NCBI RefSeq assembly: GCF_007991175.1
Contig: NZ_BJXV01000010.1
Location: 167,460-231,459 of the forward strand
DNA from: Halovibrio variabilis
Lineage (GTDB): Bacteria > Pseudomonadota > Gammaproteobacteria > Pseudomonadales > Halomonadaceae
DNA: 64,000 bases
Direction: 5' to 3'
Shown: positions 1-8,738 of the stretch, piece after piece
Position numbering within the stretch: position 1 is the stretch's first letter
Layout of the letters: the number at the start of each line of letters is the position of its first letter
The notes under the pieces: model-generated
Databases searched by the model: none
The model's input: the letters and a program-made list of their open reading frames with translations, nothing else
What the model was told of the DNA's origin: nothing
Position numbers and translations under genes: made by a program

Positions 1-163
1 TGAGGTATTGCTGCCCCAAGTTACCGCACTGCCTCATCAAGGCTTTCGGGCGAGTTTTCGGCTACCCGAAAGCGATCAACCCAGCGATGTTCGCCTCAGG
101 CTGACCCTAAACGGCGAACCGGTTAGCGAAACCTGGAACTACGTGTGGTATCCCGATGCCTAG
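1..163 (+). CDS. opgG: glucan biosynthesis protein G, C-terminal fragment
   Basis: The frame whose codons begin at base 2 is open from the window edge to TAG at 161-163 and encodes a C-terminal tail ending ETWNYVWYPDA. This fits the end of OpgG/MdoG, the periplasmic protein that helps build and branch osmoregulated periplasmic glucans. The identification rests mainly on the downstream neighbour, opgH, whose ATG (156) overlaps the end of this frame by 8 bases, as in opgGH operons. Only about 53 codons are visible, so no domain can be checked. Confidence 0.75.
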   Translation, partial: EVLLPQVTALPHQGFRASFRLPESDQPSDVRLRLTLNGEPVSETWNYVWYPDA

Positions 164-2168
164 CACAACCGATATCCAACCATCGATTCCCTGGCTGACC
201 ACACGCCGGGGCGGTCTGGCCATTGTGGTGCTGCTTTCCAGCGCGGCGGGCTGTATCGCCATGAACCACGTCGTCGCCAGCCTCGCTATCGGCTGGCAGG
301 TTTCCATGCTGGTGCTGTTTGCGTTGACCTTTACCTGGATCGCGCTGGCATTTTGGGGCGCCGTTTGCGGCTTTGTGGTCTGCGCGCTGCGCCGCGACCC
401 GCTTAGCCTACGCAAGCTCGACCAGCAAGCGCCCAGCGCACGCCTGCTCGTGAGCCGCACCGCGATCGTGATGCCGATTTATGCCGAGCCACCGATCCCC
501 ACCTTTGCCGGGCTTGAAGCCACCTGCCGTTCGCTGTTGAGCTACGCCATTCATAGCGATGGAAACGACGCGGTACGGCCCATGAGCGAGCATTTTGAGG
601 TGTTTATTCTTAGCGATACGCAAGACGCCGCCCAAGCTCAGGTAGAAGAGGCTCACGTGGCGGCCTTGCAGCGTCGTTTTAGCGAGCAGTTGGCCATCCA
701 TTACCGCCGGCGGGCTAACAATAACGGCCGCAAAGCGGGTAACATCGCCGAGTTTTGCCGCCGCTGGGGGCGCTACTATGATTATATGATCGTACTCGAT
801 GCCGACAGTTTAATGAGCGGCGCCACGCTGCTGCGCATGGTCCAGCGCATGCAGCGCCAGCCCTCACTGGGTTTGATCCAAACGGTACCCATCCCGGTCG
901 GCCAAAAAACCCTGTTTGGGCGCTTCACGCAGTTTGCTTCAGCGCTCTACAGCCCCATGCTGGCCGCTGGCCAGAGCTTCTGGCAAGGGGATGCCGCGAA
1001 CTATTGGGGACACAATGCGATTATCCGCACGCGTGCCTTTATGGATTACGCCGGCCTCCCCACGCTCTCCGGCAGGCCACCGCTGGGCGGTGAAATACTC
1101 AGCCACGACTTCGTGGAGGCCGCCTTGCTCAAACGCGGCGGCTGGCAGGTCATACTGGACACCACTATCACCACGGCGGTATCGCGCCATGACCCCTACG
1201 CCAGCGCCTCCCACAATAGTTTTGAAGCCATGCCGAGTAATCTGCTCGACTTTGCGAAGCGTGACCGCCGCTGGCTCCAGGGCAACCTTCAGCATTTACG
1301 TTTGCTAAGCGGCGCAGGGTTGCACCCCCTCAGCCGCCTGCATTTCTTCTACGGCGCGTTTGCTTATTTATCCTCATTAGTGTGGCTAGGGCTTTTGCTA
1401 TGCACCAGCGCATTGGTAACGGTTCACTCGCTGAGTAATGAGTCAGGTGAGCTGCTGTCAGGTAACGTTACCTTTAACCCGCTTTCGCTGGGGTTACTGT
1501 CCATTACCTTAGTGATGCTATTGGCGCCTAAACTACTCGGCTGGCTACTGGCCTGCTGGCAAACGCCCCACGCCTTCGGTGGTCGGCTGCGCCTGACCGT
1601 CAGTACCTTTCTGGAAATGCTGTTTGCCGCCTTGTTAGCGCCGTTGATGATGGCGTGGCACAGTCTCTTTATTATCAACGTGCTGCTAGGGCGCTCCATT
1701 GAATGGCAAACGCAAGAGCGGGGTGAGCGGTCACTGACTTGGCGTGAAACCTGGCAACACACGTGCTGGATGACGCTCACCGGCGTGGCATGGGCGGGCA
1801 TAATGGCCGCCTTTTCGGCGACGGCCTTTGGTTGGTTAACCCCGGCCTGGCTAGGCCTAGTGGCGGCGGCACCGCTGGTTAAATACTCCAGCAGCAGTAC
1901 CTGGGGCGGCGTGGTGAGCTATCGGCTCGGGCTTCTTAAAACGCCCAGCGAATGCTTAATGCCGTCGGTACTAGCGGATTTTGCAGCACTCATGAGCAGT
2001 AGCCACCCGCATCCTCTCGACCCATCGACCCAAGCGGCTTACCCACTTCAGCTACCGCCGCCGGAGCGCCTGGGAGCGATGCTCTGCCAATCCTTTCAGC
2101 AGTTTGATCGTCAGGCATTGGCAGCCTCATCACAAACGCCGCCGACAACGACCAAGGAGCCGTATTAA
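156..2168 (+). CDS. opgH: glucans biosynthesis glucosyltransferase H
   Basis: A 670-residue inner-membrane family 2 glycosyltransferase that makes the beta-glucan backbone of osmoregulated periplasmic glucans from UDP-glucose. Visible signatures are two N-terminal hydrophobic segments (about residues 20-80), VMPIYAEPP, the nucleotide-sugar DxD-type LDADSLM, QGDAANYWGHNAIIR, the base region SHDFVEAALLKRGGW and the RRWLQGN motif of processive synthases, followed by several membrane helices. It is clearly shorter than the well-known 847-residue enterobacterial protein, mainly at the N terminus. It overlaps opgG by 8 bases and the next gene by one base (TAATG), so the three are probably translated together. 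Confidence 0.93.
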   Translation: MPSTTDIQPSIPWLTTRRGGLAIVVLLSSAAGCIAMNHVVASLAIGWQVSMLVLFALTFTWIALAFWGAVCGFVVCALRRDPLSLRKLDQQAPSARLLVSRTAIVMPIYAEPPIPTFAGLEATCRSLLSYAIHSDGNDAVRPMSEHFEVFILSDTQDAAQAQVEEAHVAALQRRFSEQLAIHYRRRANNNGRKAGNIAEFCRRWGRYYDYMIVLDADSLMSGATLLRMVQRMQRQPSLGLIQTVPIPVGQKTLFGRFTQFASALYSPMLAAGQSFWQGDAANYWGHNAIIRTRAFMDYAGLPTLSGRPPLGGEILSHDFVEAALLKRGGWQVILDTTITTAVSRHDPYASASHNSFEAMPSNLLDFAKRDRRWLQGNLQHLRLLSGAGLHPLSRLHFFYGAFAYLSSLVWLGLLLCTSALVTVHSLSNESGELLSGNVTFNPLSLGLLSITLVMLLAPKLLGWLLACWQTPHAFGGRLRLTVSTFLEMLFAALLAPLMMAWHSLFIINVLLGRSIEWQTQERGERSLTWRETWQHTCWMTLTGVAWAGIMAAFSATAFGWLTPAWLGLVAAAPLVKYSSSSTWGGVVSYRLGLLKTPSECLMPSVLADFAALMSSSHPHPLDPSTQAAYPLQLPPPERLGAMLCQSFQQFDRQALAASSQTPPTTTKEPY

Positions 2169-2953
2169 TGCCTAGCCTGTATTTCCAACGGCTGCGCAGT
2201 GCGAGTGGGCTCGCCCGCTCGCTATTTATTTATTGGCGGCCGGGTCGACAACGCGGGCTACAACGCCTTTACCGCCCTTTCATTCAGCCCGGCGCCATCG
2301 CCTTTGATATTGGCGCCCACTTAGGCGACCGCAGTGCCGCCTTTCAAAGGCTGGGGGCCACCGTGGTAGCCCTTGAGCCACAGCCGAATCTCGCCAAGTG
2401 GTTCAGGCGTATGGTCAACAAACCCAACGTAACGCTGCTGCCGCTGGCCGCCGGGCCAAGCCCAGGCTTTGCCGAGATTGCCATTAGCTCCGGCAACCCC
2501 ACGCTTTCGACCCTGGCCACCGACTGGCGCGAACAAATCGGCGAACGCAACGCAGGCTTTAGCCACGTTCGCTGGGAACAGCGGCTGCGCGTCCCGGTCA
2601 TCACCCTGGATAGGTTGATTGATGAATATGGCGAACCCAGTTTTATCAAAGTCGATGTCGAAGGTTTTGAGGCTGACGTATTGGCAGGGCTTAGCTGCCC
2701 GGTGGCCGCCCTGTCGGTGGAGTTCGTCGCCGGCGCGCTGGACGTCGGTCGCGCCTGCGTTGAACACCTGAGCGCCCTCGGTGATTATCGTTATAACGTC
2801 GTGGTCGGTGAGCAACGCCACTTTCAGTGGAGCGAGTGGCAACCCCCACAAGCGACTATCCAGTGGCTTGCCGATGGCGCCAACGACGTCCCTTCCGGCG
2901 ATCTTTACGCCTGCCGCGCCGATCATCCCTTGGTGCTGAATGATGTTAAATAA
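2168..2953 (+). CDS. FkbM family methyltransferase
   Basis: A 261-residue SAM-dependent methyltransferase of the FkbM family. Motif I is AFDIGAHLGDRSAAF followed by the acidic strand end VVALEPQP (about residues 42-74). The family signature FIKVDVEGFEADVLAGL lies near residues 159-175. FkbM enzymes usually O-methylate sugars or polyketides. Its ATG shares one base with the opgH stop, which suggests coupled translation and raises the possibility that the substrate is a periplasmic glucan, but it could equally belong to the pterin-like cluster that follows. The substrate cannot be read from the sequence. Confidence 0.85.
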   Translation: MPSLYFQRLRSASGLARSLFIYWRPGRQRGLQRLYRPFIQPGAIAFDIGAHLGDRSAAFQRLGATVVALEPQPNLAKWFRRMVNKPNVTLLPLAAGPSPGFAEIAISSGNPTLSTLATDWREQIGERNAGFSHVRWEQRLRVPVITLDRLIDEYGEPSFIKVDVEGFEADVLAGLSCPVAALSVEFVAGALDVGRACVEHLSALGDYRYNVVVGEQRHFQWSEWQPPQATIQWLADGANDVPSGDLYACRADHPLVLNDVK

Positions 2954-2971
2954 CGCGAGGCCCTTCCCTTT

Positions 2972-3751
2972 ATGATTCACCACTGGCAAACGCTGACCGC
3001 GCCACAGCTCGCGGATTTCGCCCAACGCGACCCGGTGGCCGTGCTAGTACTCGGCGCCATTGAGCAGCACGGCACGCACCTTCCCCTCGCTACTGACCTC
3101 ATGATTGGCGAAGGGCTGCAGGCCGCCATGCTAGAGGTGCTTGACCCCGATCTTAACGTGATCTGCCTGCCGCCTATCGCCGTGGGCGCCAGCGACGAGC
3201 ACGTCAGCTTCCCCGGTACGCTAAGCCTGCCTGCGCCGCTGGCGATTGCCACCCTGGAAGCCTACGGCGACAGCTTGGCCCGCGCGGGCATCCGCCGTTT
3301 GGTGCTGCTTAACAGCCACGGGGGGAACAAAGCAGTCATGGACTTGGCGGGGCTAACGCTACGGCGGCGGCATGGCATGCGCGTCGTCAAAGCGACCTAC
3401 ACGCGTCTGCCCGCGCTGGAAGGTGCAATAGATGCCGACGAACTGCGCTACGGGTTGCACGGAGGATTGCTTGAAACCGCCATGATGCGCTACCTGGCGC
3501 CTTCGTTAGTGCAACTCGACGATTACACAGCAGCGCCGACCGCCGCACCGCAAGACGCTGCTTTGGTCAGTGCCGAAGGCGCTGCAGCGTTTGCGTGGTT
3601 GGCTGAAGACTTGAGCCCGCATGGCGTGGCAGGCGACGCGACCCACGCCAGCGCTGAACTAGGCGAGCAGCTGGTTCAACACTATGCCCGCCAACTAGCG
3701 GCCGTAGTGGCGGAAACCGCCCACCTACCACCGCTAACCAGCCACCGCTAA
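2972..3751 (+). CDS. creatininase-family amidohydrolase
   Basis: A 259-residue metal-dependent amidohydrolase of the creatininase fold. The expected metal-binding and catalytic blocks are present: LGAIEQHGTHLPLATD (Glu, His, Asp), VGASDEHVSFPGTLSL, LLNSHGGNKAVM and HGGLLETAMM. The family includes creatininase, MftE of mycofactocin synthesis and archaeal ArfB, which deformylates the GTP-derived pyrimidine intermediate of riboflavin and F420 synthesis. It starts 18 bases after the FkbM gene on the same strand and converges on a GTP cyclohydrolase II gene. That neighbour makes an ArfB-like role on a GTP-derived pyrimidine an attractive inference; true creatinine hydrolysis seems less likely here. 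Confidence 0.85.
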   Translation: MIHHWQTLTAPQLADFAQRDPVAVLVLGAIEQHGTHLPLATDLMIGEGLQAAMLEVLDPDLNVICLPPIAVGASDEHVSFPGTLSLPAPLAIATLEAYGDSLARAGIRRLVLLNSHGGNKAVMDLAGLTLRRRHGMRVVKATYTRLPALEGAIDADELRYGLHGGLLETAMMRYLAPSLVQLDDYTAAPTAAPQDAALVSAEGAAAFAWLAEDLSPHGVAGDATHASAELGEQLVQHYARQLAAVVAETAHLPPLTSHR

Positions 3752-3807
3752 CCAACCAAACTTGCTGCACAAGTGGGAACCAGCTTTAGCTCGCGGCCGT
3801 GTTGCGT

Positions 3808-4911
3808 TTAACGCTGGTCACTGAGCACATCTTCCAACAGATGCCCACCGCGGGTGGCCTTGGCATTTAAGTAGCGGTGATTTTGGTCGGTAACGCTACC
3901 GTAAAGCGCCTGGCGCGATACCACCTCGATACCGCCTTGGCGCAGCGCCTCCATTTTCAACGGATTATTGGTCAGCAGCTGCACCTGGGTGATCTCAAGC
4001 GCGTTTAACATATCCACCGCCACCGCATACTGGCGCTCGTCGTCGCCAAAGCCAAGCACCTGATCCGCATCCACGGTGTCCAAACCACCGTCCTGCAAGG
4101 TATAGGCGCGCAGCTTATTGGCCAGGCCGATACCCCGGCCCTCCTGGGCTAAATAAAGCAGCACGCCGCCGCCCATGGCTTGAATATCCGCCACGGCATT
4201 GCGCAGCTGCTCGCCACAGTCACAGCGCAAGCTACCAAACAAATCGCCCGTCAAACACGCCGAGTGCATACGTAACGGCACCGCACCTTGCCATTGCGCC
4301 TGCTCACCGATGACCACGGCCACGTGCTCACGCAAGCCGTCCGGCTCCCGGAACAGCACAAAGCGGCTATGAGCGGCCTCTTCGAGGGGAATGTGCGCTT
4401 CGCTGACACGTTTAAGCATGCCCGGCGCACCGGCCAGGCACTGCTGCGCCTCTTCGGCGTCCACTTCCAGCAGCCGCCCTTGGGCCAGCTGTTGATCAAT
4501 AGTGGCCGCGGCGGCTTCACTGACAAACGCGCATAGCGCCGCGGGGATTAGCAACGCCCGGCGCATAAGCGCAACCGCGCCACGCTCGGCCAGTCCCGCG
4601 GGTTTTAAACCGCTCGTTAAGCCACTGGGAGCCTGCGGCCAGTTTTCCGCAGTAGCTAAGCCGTGCAGCTCGCTAACACTTATATCGGCGGCTAACGGCA
4701 AACTGGCCGCCTCTGCCGTCAGCGAGATCCCCATCGCTGCCAAACGGTGACGAGTGAGGACCAACGCTGGCCGCGACCCCGCCGTTTGAGCCAGGGTTTC
4801 CACCGACTCACTGCCCTCCAGCGCCTGCACTAACAAGCGCTGCCCATCGGCATTGACCACCACTGGCAATCCCCGACGTATATCGAAAATAGCTCGTTCA
4901 ATCTGATACAT
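3808..4911 (-). CDS. GTP cyclohydrolase II with degenerate RibB-like N-terminal domain
   Basis: A 367-residue protein. Residues about 190-360 are a complete GTP cyclohydrolase II domain: zinc cysteines in SACLTGDLFGSLRCDCG (C-x10-C-x-C), QEGRGIGLANKLRAY, the DxR of GDDERQY, and LLTNNPLK. GCH II opens the GTP imidazole ring, releases formate and pyrophosphate, and gives the 2,5-diaminopyrimidine that starts riboflavin and some antibiotic pathways. Residues 1-185 align by eye with 3,4-dihydroxybutanone phosphate synthase (IRRGLPVVV) but lack its acidic DxExREnEGD centre, so that half is probably inactive. AGGAGG sits 7 bases before the ATG. It is divergent from the RibD-like gene (97-base gap), and its context suggests a dedicated paralogue rather than the housekeeping ribA. 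Confidence 0.88.
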   Translation of the reverse strand: MYQIERAIFDIRRGLPVVVNADGQRLLVQALEGSESVETLAQTAGSRPALVLTRHRLAAMGISLTAEAASLPLAADISVSELHGLATAENWPQAPSGLTSGLKPAGLAERGAVALMRRALLIPAALCAFVSEAAAATIDQQLAQGRLLEVDAEEAQQCLAGAPGMLKRVSEAHIPLEEAAHSRFVLFREPDGLREHVAVVIGEQAQWQGAVPLRMHSACLTGDLFGSLRCDCGEQLRNAVADIQAMGGGVLLYLAQEGRGIGLANKLRAYTLQDGGLDTVDADQVLGFGDDERQYAVAVDMLNALEITQVQLLTNNPLKMEALRQGGIEVVSRQALYGSVTDQNHRYLNAKATRGGHLLEDVLSDQR

Positions 4912-6808
4912 GTAGGCCTCCTGGCTTCCTGGCGTGAGGGACGTTCCGCGCTTGCGCTAAACCGACAGGCGCCGCATGATAAAGCGGATTTTCTAGCGCG
5001 GAGGCGTCATGCCCGACTCCCCTATCGACACGGGTTTTATCTATCAAGAAAGCGATATTGCGCTGGCAGATGCCTGGCAGTGGCTGCTGGCACGGCGCCA
5101 CCAGCGCCCCTGCTCGGTCGCCGTTACCCTGGCGCCCGACGGTGAATGGCAATCGCCGCAAACGGTGACGCCTGAAGCGCGCCAGCTGCTGGATTGTTTG
5201 ACCCCGCTGGCTAGCCGCCCCGCGTGGGTCATCGCACAGCTGGGACAAAGCATGGATGGCCGGATCGCCACCGAAAGTGGCCACTCGCATTACATTAACG
5301 GCCATCAAAGTTTGGTCCACCTGCACCGGCTGCGGGCCTTGGTAGACGCTGTGGTGATCGGCGCCGGCACCGCCAGCGCTGACAACCCGCAGCTGACGGT
5401 GCGCCATGTCAGCGGCGTTAGCCCGACCCGGGTGGTGCTGGACCCGCGTGGGCGCCTGCCGGATGACTTGACGCTGCTGACGACGCCGTCCGCCGCGACG
5501 CTGCATATCGTTGGGCCCAGCGTAGCAACGGCGTCCGCCAACGCTCACGTAGAGCGCTGCGTACTGCCATTGAACAGCAGCGGCCAGTTCAGCCCCAATG
5601 ACGTGATTGCGCTGTTGGCTGAGCACGGCTTGCACCGCGTACTGATCGAAGGCGGCGGCATTACGGTGTCCCAATTTATCGAAGCGGGGGCCGTTGACCG
5701 GCTGCACCTGCTGGTCGCTCCGCTGCTGATTGGTTCCGGCCGACCGGGGCTTAAAATGACCCCCATCGACACCCTTGAAAGTGCGCTGCGCCCGCCCACC
5801 CGAACGTTCCGCTGCGGGGACGACACGCTGTTTGACATGCAACTGAGCGCCGCCGCCACCTGACGGCTGTGCCGTGCGGCGACGGCTTAACGCTACCCAA
5901 ATACCCGGCAGGCTGGCCAGTAACACGATGACGCCATAGGCCAGCGACACTGCCACGCCCTGGGCAGCGGGCAAGCCCACCAGCGCCCATACGCCCGCAG
6001 CAGTGCCTTCGCGCAGCCCCCACCCCGCCACCGACAAGGGAATCAGCATCGCGAGCAGCAGCACCGGCGTTAGCGCCAGCAGCTGCAGGGCAGGCAGTTC
6101 GACGCCAATCGCCCGCGCAGCGCACACCATCACTAAACCGTAGCTCACCACAATCGCCAGCGACGAGAGCAACTGCTGGGGCCAAACCCCACGCTGATAT
6201 AAGCCGCGTTTTAGGTCTCTGGCCAAGGCGCGACACCATTGGGGTGCACGGGCTAAGCCCACGCCAACGCGCTGACGGAGCAGCAGCCCGGTGACCACGA
6301 CGCCCCCCACCGCCGCTGCCAGCGTAGTCAGCACTGGCCAGCCTAATGCGCCATGCCAAAGCGGTGAGAGCAGCAGCGCCGTGAGCGTTAGCAACGCCAC
6401 CGCGACCTGCCCGGAGGCGCGCTCAATAATCACCGCGCGCCACGCACTGCCTCGAAACGCGGCCTGGCTGGCATGGCGGTGCGCGCGCCCTGCGTCTCCT
6501 AACACACCACCCGGCAAAAGCTGGTTCACTAACAGCGCCAGATAGTATTCGCGCAGGGCATAGGTAAACCGTAACGGCACATCGATAAGGCCCGCGGTGA
6601 GCTGCCAGCGCCAGGCGCATAGCATTACTTGCAGGGTACTGATCGCTAGCGCCAGCACCACCCATCCGGCTGAAAAGCGCTGCACCTCGGCAAGTATCGC
6701 CTGAGGCTCCACCCACAGCGCAACGGCGCCCAGCAGCGCGGCGCTGATTAACCCACGACGTAGCCATGGGCGGTCCATCCAGACAAGTAACCGGCGTGCA
6801 AGGCGCAT
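4898..6808 (-). CDS. flippase-like (UPF0104/LPG-synthase TM) membrane protein with runaway 3' frame
   Basis: Starting at the ATG at 6808, four bases after the stop of the preceding gene, residues 1 to about 315 form a multi-pass membrane protein with the motif NQLLPGGVLGDAGRAHRHA typical of the UPF0104/lysylphosphatidylglycerol-synthase membrane domain, found in lipid or glycolipid transporters and synthases. The family-like part ends near 5865 with IWVALSRRR. The frame then has no stop for about 960 bases, running antisense through the whole RibD-like gene to 4898, where it overlaps the GCH II start by 14 bases. The tail is low-complexity and looks like a shadow, so the native stop has probably been lost or a base error hides it. 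A -1/+1 shift near 5870 would end it at 5751. The function is inferred; the 3' end is unsure. Confidence 0.6.
   Translation of the reverse strand: MRLARRLLVWMDRPWLRRGLISAALLGAVALWVEPQAILAEVQRFSAGWVVLALAISTLQVMLCAWRWQLTAGLIDVPLRFTYALREYYLALLVNQLLPGGVLGDAGRAHRHASQAAFRGSAWRAVIIERASGQVAVALLTLTALLLSPLWHGALGWPVLTTLAAAVGGVVVTGLLLRQRVGVGLARAPQWCRALARDLKRGLYQRGVWPQQLLSSLAIVVSYGLVMVCAARAIGVELPALQLLALTPVLLLAMLIPLSVAGWGLREGTAAGVWALVGLPAAQGVAVSLAYGVIVLLASLPGIWVALSRRRTAQPSGGGGAQLHVKQRVVPAAERSGGRAQRTFKGVDGGHFKPRSAGTNQQRSDQQVQPVNGPRFDKLGHRNAAAFDQYAVQAVLSQQRNHVIGAELAAAVQWQYAALYVSVGGRRCYAGPNDMQRRGGRRRQQRQVIRQAPTRVQHHPGRANAADMAHRQLRVVSAGGAGADHHSVYQGPQPVQVDQTLMAVNVMRVATFGGDPAIHALSQLCDDPRGAASQRGQTIQQLARFRRHRLRRLPFTVGRQGNGDRAGALVAPCQQPLPGICQRNIAFLIDKTRVDRGVGHDASALENPLYHAAPVGLAQARNVPHARKPGGLHVSD
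5009..5863 (+). CDS. RibD C-terminal (reductase) domain protein
   Basis: A 284-residue protein that matches only the reductase half of RibD, the NADPH-dependent enzyme that reduces the ribosyl chain of the GTP-derived pyrimidine. Signatures are QLGQSMDGRIAT (about residues 75-86), RALVDAVVIGAGTASADNP, TRVVLDPRGRLP, RVLIEGGGITVSQFI and LLVAPLLIGSGRP. The zinc deaminase domain is absent; the first 70 residues are unrelated. GGAGG stands 5 bases before the ATG. It is divergent from the GCH II gene, and its whole length lies opposite the open frame of the flippase-like gene on the minus strand. Together they suggest a pyrimidine intermediate diverted from riboflavin synthesis. Confidence 0.87.
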   Translation: MPDSPIDTGFIYQESDIALADAWQWLLARRHQRPCSVAVTLAPDGEWQSPQTVTPEARQLLDCLTPLASRPAWVIAQLGQSMDGRIATESGHSHYINGHQSLVHLHRLRALVDAVVIGAGTASADNPQLTVRHVSGVSPTRVVLDPRGRLPDDLTLLTTPSAATLHIVGPSVATASANAHVERCVLPLNSSGQFSPNDVIALLAEHGLHRVLIEGGGITVSQFIEAGAVDRLHLLVAPLLIGSGRPGLKMTPIDTLESALRPPTRTFRCGDDTLFDMQLSAAAT

Positions 6809-6812
6809 ACGA

Positions 6813-8738
6813 TTAGCCCTCTTCCCGGGGCGTCGCGAGTAAATCGCAGTGCCCAACCCAAACCCCAAGGGCACCGTCTGCCACTGCTTGCTGACGCTGC
6901 TGCAACCAGTGGGTAATCCGTTGCGCCGCCTGCGGGGCTTGTGTCATTGCCGCTTCCGCCCAACCTTCGAGTAGGGCTTTGATCAACGGCTGCTGGGCAC
7001 TGTTGCCAGCGGCTAACCGCCAAGGTGTTTCGGCCTGCTCAACGCGGTAATTGGCCTGTTCTAAAGCGCTGACCAGAGCGCTATGCGCCTGCCCGCCCAG
7101 GGCGGCTCCCAAGCCTTTATCACGCCGCTGGTGGGCAGTAAACATTGCCAACACCCAATGATCTTCGTCGTCCAGCACCGGCTCGCCCTGGGAATCCATA
7201 AAGTGCCACTTACCGGTAACGCTCAAGGCGATGAATAGCGCTTGGCGCTGCGCGGCGCAACGGGCCACCAATGCCTCAATCCACGCTTGTGAAACGAGAT
7301 CCAGCAAGGCCGACGCGGTTACCAAATGGGCCCCATGCAGCGGGACGCTATCCACCGGCGCCAGGGAGACGCAGTGGGTTTCGACGGCAATGGGCCGCCC
7401 CTCGGCATCGCTAACATCGGCGGCGCGTTGGCGCGCTTGCGCTAACAAGGCAGCGTCGTGGTCGATTAGATTCCAACGCTGAGGGCCATGCAAGCGCGGG
7501 GCGAGAAAGCGCATATTGCTGCCTCGGCCACAGCCCAGGTCGGCTATCAACGGGGTCGATGTCCGCGCACGCAACCATTCATCGGCGAGCGCCGCAAGCG
7601 GCTGACTGCGTGAATCAACATCGGCCTCTTCGCGCAGGGTTAACCAATCTGCCGCAAACTGACTCCCAGCGTGCAAGCTCGTGACGTTTAAAGCCGCAGC
7701 AAATGCTGCCCCCGCCGCTTGCCAGTCGCTTAACTGTTCGCGCGACTTTATAGCGCCCTGACGCAGCCGGTGGCGTAACTCGGCGTCGTGACAAAAGCGG
7801 TTCAAGGCGTCTTGCAGGGCATCGCTGTCGCCCGGTATAACGCTCAACCCGGCGCCTTCCGGCAAGGTATCGCGAAGCGCGCCGCCGGTGGTGGTGATTA
7901 CCGGTAAGCCGTGAGCCAAGGCTTCGGTGACGACCATGCCGTAGCCTTCGTACCAGGATGGCAGTAACAGCGCATGCGCGTGTCGATAGGCAGTTTCCAG
8001 CGTTTCGCCATCACACTCGCCGTGCAGGTGCACGCGGGCTTGCAAGCCATGTTGCTCGATCAACTGCTCTACGCGCTGGGTGAACGCTGGGTCGCGTGCG
8101 TCGCCATAGCAGTCGCATTGCCAATGCTCACCCGCAACGCCCGCCAGTGCTTGAACCAGAATGTCCTGCCCCTTGCGCGGCGTTAGCGTCGCCACGCACA
8201 GCAGCCGTAGCGGTTCGCCGGGCTCAGCGGCGGGGCTAATGGGCGCCTGAGCGACGCCCGGTTCCACCACGCTGACACCCGCGTTCAGCGGTACGTCGTA
8301 ATGAGCCGCCAGTTCCGGCAGGCGTCGGGCGGTAAAACGGCTGGTCACAATAATCCGCGCCACAGCGGCTAACGCGGCTAGTTCACTGCGATGAAAACGC
8401 TGCTGGTCGGCGGCATTAAGCCCCAACTCATCGCCTAAGGGGTGGTGCAGTAACGCCGTGATATCCAGCCGCTGAGCATGCGGCGCCACTACCTCAGGCA
8501 AAGCGCCCATGGCGAGCCCATCAATCACCACAGCGGCGCTATCGGGCAGCCTTTCCAGCGTCAGGCCAAGCTGGGCTGCCGCCGTGGCATCGGCGTCGGG
8601 AAATTCACCGTCCAGGCCAACCACATCGATATCAAAGCCCTGTTCACGCAGGGCCGAGACGATATGGGCATCATAGAGGTAACCCCCGGTACGTTGCCCT
8701 GGGTCACCCGCCACGATTAAGCTAAACCGCTGGCTCAT
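6813..8738 (-). CDS. glycosyltransferase family 4 - methyltransferase fusion
   Basis: A 641-residue two-domain protein. Residues about 1-350 are a GT-B family 4 glycosyltransferase: an N-terminal GDPGQRTGGYLYDAHIV loop, TLTPRKGQDILVQAL, and the EX7E donor motif in PSWYEGYGMVVTEALAHG. Residues about 385-640 are a class I SAM methyltransferase with motif I PLIADLGCGRGSNMRFLAP and acidic LIDHD. The ATG overlaps the stop of the PTPS-like gene (ATGA), so both are translated together. The fusion implies that one substrate is both glycosylated and methylated. In this cluster the likely acceptor is a pterin- or pyrimidine-type product, but this is inference. Confidence 0.85.
   Translation of the reverse strand: MSQRFSLIVAGDPGQRTGGYLYDAHIVSALREQGFDIDVVGLDGEFPDADATAAAQLGLTLERLPDSAAVVIDGLAMGALPEVVAPHAQRLDITALLHHPLGDELGLNAADQQRFHRSELAALAAVARIIVTSRFTARRLPELAAHYDVPLNAGVSVVEPGVAQAPISPAAEPGEPLRLLCVATLTPRKGQDILVQALAGVAGEHWQCDCYGDARDPAFTQRVEQLIEQHGLQARVHLHGECDGETLETAYRHAHALLLPSWYEGYGMVVTEALAHGLPVITTTGGALRDTLPEGAGLSVIPGDSDALQDALNRFCHDAELRHRLRQGAIKSREQLSDWQAAGAAFAAALNVTSLHAGSQFAADWLTLREEADVDSRSQPLAALADEWLRARTSTPLIADLGCGRGSNMRFLAPRLHGPQRWNLIDHDAALLAQARQRAADVSDAEGRPIAVETHCVSLAPVDSVPLHGAHLVTASALLDLVSQAWIEALVARCAAQRQALFIALSVTGKWHFMDSQGEPVLDDEDHWVLAMFTAHQRRDKGLGAALGGQAHSALVSALEQANYRVEQAETPWRLAAGNSAQQPLIKALLEGWAEAAMTQAPQAAQRITHWLQQRQQAVADGALGVWVGHCDLLATPREEG

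Noticed and set aside
2321..3025. 234-codon open frame on the minus strand opposite the FkbM gene
   Set aside because: No ribosome site and no recognisable motif; the plus-strand gene has clear methyltransferase signatures, so this is a GC-rich shadow.
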